64,000 nucleotides of DNA from SZAS-103 sp036496805 (lineage in GTDB: Bacteria; Pseudomonadota; Gammaproteobacteria; Xanthomonadales; Xanthomonadaceae). The position numbers and the translations under genes are program-made. Below, piece by piece: positions 44,420 through 54,102 of the stretch (its first letter is position 1; each line of letters starts with the position of its first letter). The stretch is taken from positions 137,201-201,200 of the forward strand of contig DASXKN010000020.1 of assembly GCA_036496805.1 (NCBI GenBank), read 5' to 3'. A model generated the notes under the pieces. The model did not search any database, was not told the origin of the DNA, and saw only the letters and a list, made by a program, of their open reading frames with translations.

Positions 44420-46810
44420 CTACTGCACGGTCAGCTTGATGTTGTCCACGAAGAAAGCTGTGCCGAGGCGCGTCGATTCCCCCGGAGCGACGAAGGCGAG
44501 CACTACCGTCTGCCCGATCCAGGGCGTCATGTCGTAGCTGTGCACGACGTAGTTCCGGGGACAGTTGCTGGTGCAGGTCTGGTTGCCGTCGAGGTTGGAG
44601 AACGTCGCCAGCGTCGCCAGCACGTGGCCGCTCGTGTCCCGGACCTGGATCTGCATCGTGTCGACCGCCGAAGAGGAAAGCCCCTCGTTCTCCACCCACA
44701 CGGGAACCGACAGCGTCGCCGTCGTCTTGTACGAGAGCAGGGTCACCTGCTGCGACAGGGTCTCGTCGAAGCCGGGAACCGATTCGTTTTCCAGCAGCAC
44801 CTCGTACGTTCCGTTGGACGCCTTGCTGGCGACGTTGTTCGGCGTGTTCCCGAGGAACGCCGCGACCCACGGGGAGAACTGTCCGGTCTCGAAACTGGGA
44901 TTCTTGAGTAGCTGCAACGGCCCGCCGACGTTGACGGCCACCTGCTGCTTCACGACCGACGTCGCGCCCATGTCGTCGGTCACGTTTTCCTGCACGGTGA
45001 AGAAGCCGGTCGTCGCGTAGGCGTGGCTGGGATTGGTCGCGTTCGACGGCGGCGAGCCATCCCCGAAATACCAGGTGCGCTTGACGATTGTGCCGTCGCT
45101 GTCGGTGGACAGGTCGGTGAAGTCGACCGTCGATCCTGTCTCGGTGAAGGTGAAGTTCGCAACCGGTGGCTGGTTGCCCAGGCCGGCGCTGTCCGTGATC
45201 GCGTTCCCGATGATCATGCTGCCGCGTCCGCTCGCCATGTCGTAGCCAGGACCGGCCGGCTCCCGGCTGTTGTCGGTGTCCGTTATGTCGTGGAAATCGC
45301 TCGCCGGCAGCGCGTAGAGCACCGGGGCGGCGAAGCCGAGGCCTGGACCACGGGCTTCGAGCACGCGCGCCCAGGCGCCGGCGAACAGGGACGAGGCCAT
45401 TCCCGCGCCGCCCGTCTGGGTCAGCTCGAGCTTCTCGTAGACCAGCGAACCGGACGTCCCCGCGCCGTCGTAGCCGACGTCCGGCACGTCGCGGGTGCTG
45501 CCCGGCACGCCCAGCGCCGTCTGCCACGACGGCTGCGGTTCGAAGGTGCTCGGTCCGGTCCAGTTGTACCGAAAGCCGCTCTCGCGTATCCACAGGGTCG
45601 GGCTCGCGTTGAGGGTCGTGGGCGACGTCGAGACCACGTACGGCGAGGAGGCCGGCCAGCTCTGCCCGGCACAGCCCAGGGGGCCCTTCGTCTCGTAGGG
45701 GGACTCGGTGGTGACCGAGAACGTCTGCCCCTGCGCCACGGCCGCAGCGAGGATCGCATCGTCCGCGGCGGCCGAGCCGTCGGCCTGGGCATCGACCTCG
45801 CACTCGCCGACCGAGGCCTGGATGATCTTGGCCTCGTTGGCCGCGACGATCGTGTTGAGGTCGGCCGCCAGGTTGGCGTTCGAAAGGTCCGGCACGACGT
45901 AGAAGATCAGCTTCTTGACGCCCCCGGCCATGCCGACGAGGTTCTGGCTGTCGACGTCCCATTCCTCCCAGTTCTTGGAGCTTTTGCCCCAGCCGTTGGT
46001 GTGCACGGACGTGTAGTTCACGGGTGGCAACCCGCTGTTCCTGGCGAATGCGTCGAGGTCGGTCAGCACCCTTTCCAGCCTGCCGTTCGTGACGAGGCCG
46101 ACGACGACATCGGAGGCCGGCGCCGTGTTTGCGCCGCCGTAGATCGTGGAGAACTCGGTCGGGTAATGGGCCTGGATGGCCTGCGTGCCGACGCCCGGTG
46201 ACGTCGGCATGGAGGGGGTCTGTGCCTGGTGCACCTCCTGCAGGCCGAGCACGGCGAGCACGGCCCCGGCCAGCGCGGTCGGAACGCGGGCCTCGTCGGT
46301 GTTCGCATAGGCGATGCGCCCGTCGGCGGTGCGCACCTGCGCGAACGTCGTCATGAACGCGTCGCGCGCCGTCGCGGCCGTGCCGTCAGCCGATACCAGC
46401 AGCCGGTTCGGCGCGATGACGATGTTCGTGAAGCCGCGGGCGGCGAGATAGTCCGCGACTTGTTTCGCCTGCGCCTGCGTGGGCGCGTATCGCGCGAGGA
46501 AATCGTCGGTACTCAACAGATGCGGCGCGGCATGCGCGGCCTGCTTGCGCGCGTTGTCGGCGATCAGGGCATCCAGGCCGGCGCGGTCGCGCATCTTCAG
46601 CGCGACCTCGACATGGATCGGCTGGCTCATCGGCAACGCGCCGATCACCGCCTCGCCGGGATGCAGTCGGGTCGGCTGCGCGATCGACTGCAGCGATGCG
46701 GGGGCGGCGATCGCACCAGCCGCGCACAGAGCGGTGGTGATGGCCACGGCGAGTGCCGCATGAAGACGCGGCGCGTGGACGGAACGGTGCGACTTGATGA
46801 TGGTGTTCAT
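44420..46810 (-). CDS. S53-family secreted pseudo-peptidase with PKD and C-terminal domains (array copy 7)
   Basis: 796 residues. Signal peptide (ALAVAITTALCAAGAIA), pro-kumamolisin activation domain to about 190, S53 fold to about 560, a PKD domain (TWYFGDGS, PSHAY), then a jelly-roll-like domain (LLKNPSFETGQFSPWV ... FFVDNIKLTVQ). The EEWDVDSQ segment keeps the catalytic Glu and Asp, but the nucleophile motif GGTSxxAP is GGAGMASS (Gly codon at 45401-45403). The oxyanion motif GDxG is replaced by TESPYE. Proteolysis by the known mechanism is therefore not expected. Calcium-loop residues (FHDIT, GYDMASGRG) remain. Last gene of the seven-gene array. Confidence 0.9.
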   Translation of the reverse strand: MNTIIKSHRSVHAPRLHAALAVAITTALCAAGAIAAPASLQSIAQPTRLHPGEAVIGALPMSQPIHVEVALKMRDRAGLDALIADNARKQAAHAAPHLLSTDDFLARYAPTQAQAKQVADYLAARGFTNIVIAPNRLLVSADGTAATARDAFMTTFAQVRTADGRIAYANTDEARVPTALAGAVLAVLGLQEVHQAQTPSMPTSPGVGTQAIQAHYPTEFSTIYGGANTAPASDVVVGLVTNGRLERVLTDLDAFARNSGLPPVNYTSVHTNGWGKSSKNWEEWDVDSQNLVGMAGGVKKLIFYVVPDLSNANLAADLNTIVAANEAKIIQASVGECEVDAQADGSAAADDAILAAAVAQGQTFSVTTESPYETKGPLGCAGQSWPASSPYVVSTSPTTLNASPTLWIRESGFRYNWTGPSTFEPQPSWQTALGVPGSTRDVPDVGYDGAGTSGSLVYEKLELTQTGGAGMASSLFAGAWARVLEARGPGLGFAAPVLYALPASDFHDITDTDNSREPAGPGYDMASGRGSMIIGNAITDSAGLGNQPPVANFTFTETGSTVDFTDLSTDSDGTIVKRTWYFGDGSPPSNATNPSHAYATTGFFTVQENVTDDMGATSVVKQQVAVNVGGPLQLLKNPSFETGQFSPWVAAFLGNTPNNVASKASNGTYEVLLENESVPGFDETLSQQVTLLSYKTTATLSVPVWVENEGLSSSAVDTMQIQVRDTSGHVLATLATFSNLDGNQTCTSNCPRNYVVHSYDMTPWIGQTVVLAFVAPGESTRLGTAFFVDNIKLTVQ

Positions 46811-46926
46811 CGGAATCCCCCTGGATCGTGGAAGTGGTCGCGCGGTGGTTCGGCTATTTCGGTCGGGTGGTCCTTTGGAAGGCGCCGGTCCGCGCGGAGT
46901 TCCGGCGTCGCATGCCATCACGGGGT

Positions 46927-49287
46927 CTATTGCGTGGCCAGGGTCACGTCGTCGACCCTGAAGTAGCCGCCGGTTCTGCTCGTGTCGGCGTTCGCGGCGC
47001 CGCGGAACCGCACCACCAGCGTCTGCCCGATGTAAGGCGTCATGTCGTACGAGTGGGTGACGTAGCCGGCCGAGGCATCGTTGTTGGTGAACGTCGCCAG
47101 GGTGGCGAAGGCCTTGGCTCCGTCCGACGCGGCCAGTTCCACGTACAGCGTTTCCGTCTGGTCCGCCGCCAGGCTGCCATTGGCGATCCAGAGGTGGAAG
47201 GCCAGGGTCGCGGAGGACTTCCCGGCTGGAAGCTTGACCTTCTGGTTCAGGCTGCTCCAGCGCTGGTAGTTGATGTTCGCAGAATGGCTTCCGTCGAACG
47301 CGTCCGCAGGATTGCCGTCGAGGGTAATGCTCTGGCCGCCGCTGGCATGGATGTACCAGGGCGCGAAGGTGCCGCCGGTCTCGAAGCCCGGATTGCCGAT
47401 CAATTGCCCGATGGAGACGACGAACGGCTTCGTCAGGCTGTCCTTCAACCCGTGGTTGTCGGTCACGGTGTCCACGACGGAGTAGGTCCCGTCGGTAAGG
47501 TAGGCGTGGCTGGCGCTCGCCGTCGTGGCCACCGTTCCGTCGCCGAAGTCCCAGTGGTGCGAGTTGATGGTGCCGGTCCTGTCGATGGACGTGTCGATGA
47601 CCGAGAGCGATCCCGGGCCGGTCTGGTTGAGATTGAAGTTGGCGACCAGGGGCCGGGCGTCGTTGACGCCGTTGGCGATGATGATGCTGCCGCGACCGCT
47701 CGCGAAATCGTAGCCCGTGCCGGCGGTCTCGCCATGGTTGCCTCCCGACACGATGTCGTGGAAATCGGCGGCCGGCATGCTGTAAACGACCGGCGCGGCA
47801 AAGCCGGAGTTGCCGCCCCACTTGATCAGGTATTGCGCCCACATGCTGGCGAAGATCGAGGCGGACAGGCCGGTGCCGCCGATCGCCGTGAATCCCGAAT
47901 CGACGAAGGTCTGTGAACCCGAATTCGGGTTGCCGTCATAGGCGATGTCGGGCACCCCACGCTTCGTTCCCGGTACGCCGAACGAGGTCTGCCAGCTCGG
48001 CATCGACTCGAAGGTGCTCGGGCTGCCGCCGGTCTGCTGCCATACCTGCTCGAAGCTCCACGTGTTCGTCGGCCCGTTCAACGAGGTTCCGCCCACGGCG
48101 ACCACGTACCGGGATGACGCCGGCCAGAGTGGTGCGTCGCTTCCGTCTCCGCATTCGTCGGCGCCGGCATTGCCGGCCGGGACCGAGAACGTCATCCCCT
48201 GCGCCACGGCAGCCGCCAGGAGGGTGTCGTCGGCAGCGGCGGAACCGTCGGCCAGCGCATCGGTTTCGCACTCGCCCACCGAGGCCACGACGACCTTGGC
48301 CTTGTTGGCCGTGACGATGGCATTGAGGCCGGAGGTCACGTTGGCGGCGGACAGGTCCGGCGTGTCGTAGAACAGGATCTTCACGTAGCTTCCGGCGCCG
48401 ACCATCGCCGCGATCACCTGGCTGTCCAGGGCCCATTCGTCGGCGTGGGAGGTGTCGGAACCGCCTCCGTTGACCTTGACCACCTGGTAGGTGAAAAGCC
48501 CGTGCTGGCTGATGAGCGTCTCGTAGGCATCGAGGTCGGTAAGGACGGACGTCAGGTTGCCGTCGCTGAGGATCCCGACGTTGAACGAGGGATGGGAAAT
48601 CAGGCCGTTGTCGTAGATGTAGTTGAACTCGGCGGGGGCATGGCCCTGCATGACCTCGGCATGCACCTGCCCGGACGCCGCGCGCAGCGCGAAGGTGTGG
48701 TAGCGGTGCACGTCCTGCAGGCCGACCACGGCCTGCACGGAGTCGGCGAGCGACGCGGGGATGCGGGCCTCATCCGTGTTCGCGTAGGCCATCCGGCCGT
48801 CGCTCGCGCGAACCTGCGCGAAACTCGTCGCGAATGCGTCGCGCGCCGTCGCCACCGTGCCGTCGGCCGACACCAGCAGGCGGTTCGGCGCGACGACGAT
48901 GTTCGTGAAGCCGCGGGCGGCGAGATAGTCCGCGACTTCCTGCGCCTGCGCCTGCGCGGGCGCGTGCTGCGCGAGGAACTCGTCGGCGCTCAGCAACTGC
49001 GGTGCGGTGTGCGCGGCCTGTTTGCGCGCGTTGTCGGCGATCAGCGCATCGAGGCCGGCGCGGTCGCGCATCTTCAGCGCCACCTCGACGTGGATCGGTT
49101 GGTTCATCGGCAAGGCGCCGACCACCGCATCGCCGGCATGCAACCGGATCGGCTGGGCTATCGAGAGCATCGACACGGGCGCGGCGATCGCACCGGTCGC
49201 GCACAGGGCGGCGGCAACGGCCAGGGCGAGCGTGGCGCGAAGACGGTGCACGCAGGCGGCACGGGGCGGCGCGAAGATGTTGCTCAT
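46927..49287 (-). CDS. S53-family secreted pseudo-peptidase with PKD and C-terminal domains (array copy 6)
   Basis: 786 residues with the same layout: signal peptide, activation domain, S53, PKD (HWDFGDGT) and jelly-roll-like domain (LIGNPGFETGGTFAPW). The Glu/Asp pair is present (DEWALDSQ), but the nucleophile motif is GGTGLSAS (Gly codon 47869-47871) and the oxyanion motif is AGNAGADE, Asp to Asn. Both losses make it catalytically dead by family rules. Sequence around the lost site (AGADECGDGS) is shared with copies 4 and 5. The start MSNIFAPPRAA at 49287 is preceded by a GGGGGAATTC ribosome site. Confidence 0.9.
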   Translation of the reverse strand: MSNIFAPPRAACVHRLRATLALAVAAALCATGAIAAPVSMLSIAQPIRLHAGDAVVGALPMNQPIHVEVALKMRDRAGLDALIADNARKQAAHTAPQLLSADEFLAQHAPAQAQAQEVADYLAARGFTNIVVAPNRLLVSADGTVATARDAFATSFAQVRASDGRMAYANTDEARIPASLADSVQAVVGLQDVHRYHTFALRAASGQVHAEVMQGHAPAEFNYIYDNGLISHPSFNVGILSDGNLTSVLTDLDAYETLISQHGLFTYQVVKVNGGGSDTSHADEWALDSQVIAAMVGAGSYVKILFYDTPDLSAANVTSGLNAIVTANKAKVVVASVGECETDALADGSAAADDTLLAAAVAQGMTFSVPAGNAGADECGDGSDAPLWPASSRYVVAVGGTSLNGPTNTWSFEQVWQQTGGSPSTFESMPSWQTSFGVPGTKRGVPDIAYDGNPNSGSQTFVDSGFTAIGGTGLSASIFASMWAQYLIKWGGNSGFAAPVVYSMPAADFHDIVSGGNHGETAGTGYDFASGRGSIIIANGVNDARPLVANFNLNQTGPGSLSVIDTSIDRTGTINSHHWDFGDGTVATTASASHAYLTDGTYSVVDTVTDNHGLKDSLTKPFVVSIGQLIGNPGFETGGTFAPWYIHASGGQSITLDGNPADAFDGSHSANINYQRWSSLNQKVKLPAGKSSATLAFHLWIANGSLAADQTETLYVELAASDGAKAFATLATFTNNDASAGYVTHSYDMTPYIGQTLVVRFRGAANADTSRTGGYFRVDDVTLATQ

Positions 49288-49359
49288 CGAATTCCCCCAT
49301 CGGATGGAAGCCGGCGACACGCGGGCTGTCGCCGCGTGTCGCATTGCAAACGCGACCGA

Positions 49360-51714
49360 CTAGGGCGGCACGGTCAGCGTCACGTCGTCGACGTGGAACT
49401 TCATGTGCGTGACGCCCACTTTGCTGTCGTTGCTGGCATAACGGAACTGGACCACGACCCGCTGCCCCTTGAAGGCGCTCATGTCGTAGGCATGGGCGAC
49501 GTAACCGCTTCCGGCGTCCGCGTTCGTGAACGTGGCCAGCGTCGCCAGCACCGGGCCCTGTTCGGGCGCCGTGATCTCGACGGTCAGCGTGTCCGTCACG
49601 CCAGGCGTGACGCCCGGATCCTGCGCCCAGACGGGGACGGTCAGCGTCACCGACGACTTGTAAGCTGGAACCGTGACGACCTGGCGGAAGCTGCCCCTGG
49701 CAATCGAGGAGGCACTCAGGACGGAATAGGTACCGTCGAAGGCATCGGCCGGGTTGTTGTCGAGCCGCAGGTTGTTGGTGATCCACGGGCTGAAAGCGCC
49801 GGTCTCGAAACTCGGATTGGCCAGCAGTTGCGCGGCACCGGCAAAGAAGTCGACTTGCGCGCTGTCCTTCACGCCGTAGTTGTCGGTCACCGTCTCGACG
49901 ACGTGGTAGGCGCCGTCCGCGGCATAGGTATGGCTGGGGTTGGTCGCGCTGGAGCCTTGGCCGTCGCCGAAGTCCCAGTGGTGCGCCACGATCGTGCCGT
50001 CGTCGGTGGAGGTGTCGGTGAAGTGGGCGCTGTCGGGCGCCGTTTCGGTGATGCTGAAGCTGGCGACCGGGCGCTGGTTCTTCAGGTTGTTCGCATCGGT
50101 GAAGAAGCCGTCGAGGATGAGGCTGCCGCGACCGCTCGCGAAATCGTAGCCGGGGCCGGCGGTTTCGCCGTTGTTGCCGCCGAGGGTGATGTCGTGGAGG
50201 TCGGTCGACGGGATGCCGTAGACCACCGGCGCCGCGAATCCCGCGACGTTGTTCCAGTCCACGGTGGCCCATGCCGACGCGAAGATCGCCGAGGACAGGG
50301 CGGTGCCACCCACCGGGGTCAGAGCCAGGTTCACGTAGACCAGTGCGCCCGTGTTCGGATCGGCGTCGAAGGACAGGTCGGGCACGCCGCGGGTGGTCCC
50401 GGGCACGCCGAGCGTCGCCTGCCAGCTCGGCATCGGCTCGAACAGGCTCGGCGAACCGCCGCCGTCGATCCACACCCTCTCGCTCGACCGCTTGTCGACG
50501 CCGCCGAACAGGTGCGTGCCGCCGACCGCGATCACGTATTGCGAGGACGCAGGCCAGCTGGGCGCCAGGCTGCCGTCGCCGCATTCGTCCGCGCCCTGGT
50601 TGCCGGCCGCGACCACGAAGGTGATGCCTTGCGCGATCGCCGCCTGGAAGATCGCGTCGTCAGCGGCCGCCGAACCATCGCTGTTCGCATCGGTCTCGCA
50701 TTCGCCCAACCCGACGACCACGGTCTTCACGCGATCGAGCGTGACGGCGGCGTTGTAGTCCGCGGTAAGACTGGCATTCGTGAGATCCGGACCGTTGTAG
50801 AAGACCACCTTCGGAGCGTACCCCGACATGCCGGCGACGGTCTGGCTGATCACGTCCCAAGTGGCGACGTGGGCGGTGCCGGAACCGGCCGCGCCTACGG
50901 TCCTGATGGCCCGGGTCAATTCGGGAATCTGGAAGGTCGCCACGAAGGCATCCAGGTCGGTCAACACCGGCTTCAGGTTGCCGGCGCTCACGACGCCCAC
51001 GGAGATCTTGCGCAGTTGCGGCACCGCCGACCCGTAGATGGTGGGGAACTCGGTGGGCACATGTCCCTGGGAACCGGCTTCCGGGTGCACGTTCGCCGCG
51101 CGTTCGGCGAAGGGTTCGCCTCCGTGCACGTCCTGCAGCCCGAGCACGGCGAGCACGGTGTCGCCCAGCGCGGCCGGCAAGCGAACCGCATCGGTATTCG
51201 CGTGCGCGATGCGACCGTCGCGCGTGCGCACCTGCGCGAACGTCGTCATGAACGCGTCGCGCGCCGTGGCCGCGGTGCCGTCGGCCGAGACCAGCAACCG
51301 GTTCGGCGCGATGGTCACGTTCGTGAAGCCGCGCGCGGAGAGATAGTCCGCGACCTTCTGCGCCTGCGCCTGGGTCGGTGCGTGCTGCGCGAGGAAGTCG
51401 TCGGCGCTGAGCAGATTCATCGCCGTGTGCGCGACCTGCCTGCGCGCGTTGTCGGCGATCAGCGCGTCGAGGCCAGCGCGATCGCGCAGCTTCAACGCCA
51501 CCTCGACGTGGATCGGCTGGTTCAACGGCAAGGCGCCGACCACCGCATCGCCGCGATGCAATCGAACGGGTTGCGCGATCGCCATCGTCGACGCAGACGT
51601 GGCGGGCGCTGCGATCGCACCGGCCGCGCAAAGGGCGGCGGTGATGGCCAGGGCAAGTTTCGCGCGAAGGCGTCGCACGCCGACGGCACGGCGTGGTGCG
51701 AAGACGGCGTTCAT
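49360..51714 (-). CDS. S53-family secreted pseudo-peptidase with PKD and C-terminal domains (array copy 5)
   Basis: 784 residues, full architecture ending VDDVTLTVPP. It is the most degenerate catalytically: the Glu/Asp segment EWDLDSQ reads TWDVISQ, the oxyanion motif is AGNQGADE (Asp to Asn) and the nucleophile motif is GGTALSSA (Ala codon 50299-50301). All four catalytic positions are therefore changed, while the fold, calcium loop (LHDITLGGNNGE, GYDFASGRG), PKD (HWDFGDGQ) and C-terminal domain are intact and open. This suggests selection for a non-proteolytic role, though recent decay cannot be excluded. Confidence 0.9.
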   Translation of the reverse strand: MNAVFAPRRAVGVRRLRAKLALAITAALCAAGAIAAPATSASTMAIAQPVRLHRGDAVVGALPLNQPIHVEVALKLRDRAGLDALIADNARRQVAHTAMNLLSADDFLAQHAPTQAQAQKVADYLSARGFTNVTIAPNRLLVSADGTAATARDAFMTTFAQVRTRDGRIAHANTDAVRLPAALGDTVLAVLGLQDVHGGEPFAERAANVHPEAGSQGHVPTEFPTIYGSAVPQLRKISVGVVSAGNLKPVLTDLDAFVATFQIPELTRAIRTVGAAGSGTAHVATWDVISQTVAGMSGYAPKVVFYNGPDLTNASLTADYNAAVTLDRVKTVVVGLGECETDANSDGSAAADDAIFQAAIAQGITFVVAAGNQGADECGDGSLAPSWPASSQYVIAVGGTHLFGGVDKRSSERVWIDGGGSPSLFEPMPSWQATLGVPGTTRGVPDLSFDADPNTGALVYVNLALTPVGGTALSSAIFASAWATVDWNNVAGFAAPVVYGIPSTDLHDITLGGNNGETAGPGYDFASGRGSLILDGFFTDANNLKNQRPVASFSITETAPDSAHFTDTSTDDGTIVAHHWDFGDGQGSSATNPSHTYAADGAYHVVETVTDNYGVKDSAQVDFFAGAAQLLANPSFETGAFSPWITNNLRLDNNPADAFDGTYSVLSASSIARGSFRQVVTVPAYKSSVTLTVPVWAQDPGVTPGVTDTLTVEITAPEQGPVLATLATFTNADAGSGYVAHAYDMSAFKGQRVVVQFRYASNDSKVGVTHMKFHVDDVTLTVPP

Positions 51715-51828
51715 CGAATCCCCCTGCATCGTCGAAGTGATCGCACGGTGGCTTCGTGATCTGGATCGCGACAACACCGGCCCCGTGCGGAGTTCCGGCG
51801 TTCGTCGCCGCTGGCCAGGCGGAATCCA

Positions 51829-51930
51829 TTGCCAGTTGAAGGTGATGGTGTCGACGCTGAAATGCCCGGTGGTTCCCGTCGACCCGATCGCTCCGATAGT
51901 GCGGAACCGCGGGAACACCAGCTGATCGAA
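51829..51930 (-). pseudogene. Remnant of a C-terminal jelly-roll domain downstream of copy 4
   Basis: Translating the minus strand gives FDQLVFPRFRTIGAIG followed by STGTTGHFSVDTITFNW, which matches the last 30 or so residues of the paralogues (for example VVRFRGAANAD ... YFRVDDVTLATQ). No start, no stop at the homologous place, and nothing before it. It lies just 3' of copy 4, which lacks this domain. The rest of the 383-bp gap (51715-52097) holds no gene. Confidence 0.6.
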
Positions 51931-52097
51931 GCCTGCGCCGGCAATACGAGCTATTCGGCGCCATGGGTTACCCGCGCTGACGCCGATATCCGGTCCGATT
52001 CTGGACCTCGCCCGCCAAGCCGTCGACATTTGCCGCCGCAATCATCACAAGCGGCCGGGCCCGCGCGGAATGCGGCGGGAGCGCGCTCCCCGCCGCG

Positions 52098-53996
52098 CTA
52101 GTTGACGGTCACCGACTCGGTCTTCTTCGAGCTCAGGCCCACGCCATCCTTCACCGTTTCGACGACCGAATAGGTGCCGGCCGCCGGGTAGGTGTGGTTG
52201 GGATTGACCGCGGTGCCGGTGGTGCCGTCGCCGAAGTCCCAGGAATGCGAGACGACGGCGACGTCGTCGGTCGAGCTGTCGGTGAAGTGCGCGACCAGGT
52301 GCGATGTCGTGAAGCTGAAGTTCGCCTTCGGGGCCTTGTTGCCCAGGGTCGCGGCATCGGTGATCAGGTTCGCGATGATGAGGCTGCCGCGGCCGCTGGC
52401 GTTGTCGTAGCCGACCTTGGCGATGTAGCCGATGCCGTTCTTGCCGCCGGAGTTCCGGCCCGTGGTGACGTCGTGGAAATCCCCGGTCGGAAGCGCGTAG
52501 AGGACCGGTCCGGCGAAACCGATGTAGGGCCGGACCTGCAGCTCGCGCGCCCAGACGCCCGCGAACAGCGGAGCCGAGAGGCTGGTGCCCGCGAACAGGC
52601 CGGTCGACGTGCCATTCAAGACAAGGAACACGCCCGAAGCCGGGTCGCCGTCGAAGGCGACGTCGGCGGCGATGCGCCGGGTCCCGGCGATGCCGAAGTC
52701 TTGCTGCCAGGTCGGGATCGCCTCGAAGGTGCTCGGACTGCCGCCGGAATGGCCCCAGACCGATTCGCTGGAATAGGTCGTCGAGGTGGCGTCCAAGGTC
52801 GTGCCCGTGACGGCGACCACGTACCTGGACGAGGCGGGCCAGCTCGGCGTGTTCGTGCCGTCGCCGCATTCGTCGGCGCCCGTATCGCCGGTGGAGACCG
52901 AGAAGGTCTGGCCCTTGGCGACGGCGGTCAGGAAGAGCTGGTCCTGCGCCGTGGCCGAACCGTCGCCCTGGGCGTCCAGCTCGCACTCGCCCAGCGAGAC
53001 ATTGATGATCTTGGCCTTGTTCGCCGACACGATCGTGTTGAAGTCGGCGGTCAGGTCGGTATCGAGCAGGGTCGGGATGTTGTAGAAGTTGAGCTGCTTG
53101 ACGCCACCGGTGATGCCGATGATGTCCTGGCTGTCCAGGTCCCATTCGGGCAGGCCCGCGGTGTCGCCGCTCGTGCCGTGGGTGTTAATCGTCACCGTCA
53201 CGACGGCCGGCAGGCCATGGGCGGCGGTGAAGGAGTTCAGGTCCTTCTTGACCTGCACCAGGCTGCCCTGGGTCACGATGCCGACGGTGACGTTCTTCGC
53301 GGCCGCGGACGCGCCGGCGCCATAGATCGACGCGAAGTCGGTCGGCTGGTGGCCGGTCACGGCATGGGTGTGCACCATGCCCGGATCGAGTTGGCGCACG
53401 AAGGTATGTGCGATGTGCACGCTCTGCAGGCCCACGACCGACAGCACCGTGTCGGAAAGGGAAGCCGGGATCCGCGCTTCGTCCCGGTTCGCCCAGGCCA
53501 TGCGGCCTTCGTGGGTGCGCACCAGCGCGAACGAGGTCATGAAGGCATTGCGTGCCGTCTCCGCCGTGCCGTCCGCCGAGACGAGCAGGCGGTTGGGCGC
53601 GATCGTGATGTTCGTGTAGCCCGTGCGTGCGAGGTAGTCCGCGACCGCCCGGGCCTGCTCCACCGTGGGCGCATGACGGGCGAGGAACTGCTCGGTGGTC
53701 ATCGGCTCGGCAAAGATTCCGCGCGCCTGGTTCCGGGAGTTCTGCTCCACGAAGGCTTCCAGGCGTGGCCGGTCGCGCAGCTTGAGCGCGACCTCGACAT
53801 GGATCGGCTGCTTCATCGGCAGCGCGCCGACAATCGCATCGCCGGTCTGCAGCCGGGTCGGCTTCGCAACCGATGGCAGCGCGTCGGGCGCGGCCATGGC
53901 GTTGGCCGCGCACAAGGCGGCGGCCACGGCGAGGGCGAGCACCGAATGGATCCGCGCCGGGCGCGCGGAACGGACTGCACCGAATCGAGTGTTCAT
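52098..53996 (-). CDS. S53-family secreted peptidase, C-terminally shortened (array copy 4)
   Basis: 632 residues. Signal peptide, activation domain, S53 and PKD (SWDFGDGTTG, PNHTYPAAG), then a stop just after the PKD strand ESVTVN; the jelly-roll domain is missing. Catalysis looks intact: PEWDLDSQ (Glu, Asp), STGDTGADE (oxyanion Asp), AGTSLSAPLFAG (Ser). The calcium loop is odd: HDVTTGRNSGGKNG then GYIAKVGYDNASGRG has an insertion between the usual Gly and Asp ligands. Homologous 3' sequence survives as a remnant downstream, so the truncation probably arose by deletion. Confidence 0.88.
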   Translation of the reverse strand: MNTRFGAVRSARPARIHSVLALAVAAALCAANAMAAPDALPSVAKPTRLQTGDAIVGALPMKQPIHVEVALKLRDRPRLEAFVEQNSRNQARGIFAEPMTTEQFLARHAPTVEQARAVADYLARTGYTNITIAPNRLLVSADGTAETARNAFMTSFALVRTHEGRMAWANRDEARIPASLSDTVLSVVGLQSVHIAHTFVRQLDPGMVHTHAVTGHQPTDFASIYGAGASAAAKNVTVGIVTQGSLVQVKKDLNSFTAAHGLPAVVTVTINTHGTSGDTAGLPEWDLDSQDIIGITGGVKQLNFYNIPTLLDTDLTADFNTIVSANKAKIINVSLGECELDAQGDGSATAQDQLFLTAVAKGQTFSVSTGDTGADECGDGTNTPSWPASSRYVVAVTGTTLDATSTTYSSESVWGHSGGSPSTFEAIPTWQQDFGIAGTRRIAADVAFDGDPASGVFLVLNGTSTGLFAGTSLSAPLFAGVWARELQVRPYIGFAGPVLYALPTGDFHDVTTGRNSGGKNGIGYIAKVGYDNASGRGSLIIANLITDAATLGNKAPKANFSFTTSHLVAHFTDSSTDDVAVVSHSWDFGDGTTGTAVNPNHTYPAAGTYSVVETVKDGVGLSSKKTESVTVN

Positions 53997-54102
53997 TGAA
54001 GCTCCTGCCTGGGCGAAGACGGAAATAGCGTACTCCCCGTGGGCCGCCCCGGGATTCCGGAGCGGCTCGATCGGTCGCGGACCCACGTGGGCGTGACTCC
54101 GC

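Noticed and set aside
48085..48115. VGGTSL motif as an alternative catalytic Ser in S53 copy 6
   Set aside because: This motif lies upstream in the fold and a related GGT/GTT(L) segment occurs in several copies, including active ones; it is not the nucleophile segment, which is the later GGTSxxAP.
48445..51759. Very long open frame on the plus strand opposite S53 copies 5 and 6
   Set aside because: It is an antisense frame kept open by G/C-biased third positions of the peptidase genes; the translation is His/Arg/Gly-rich with no domain, and it would ignore the clear S53 motifs on the other strand.
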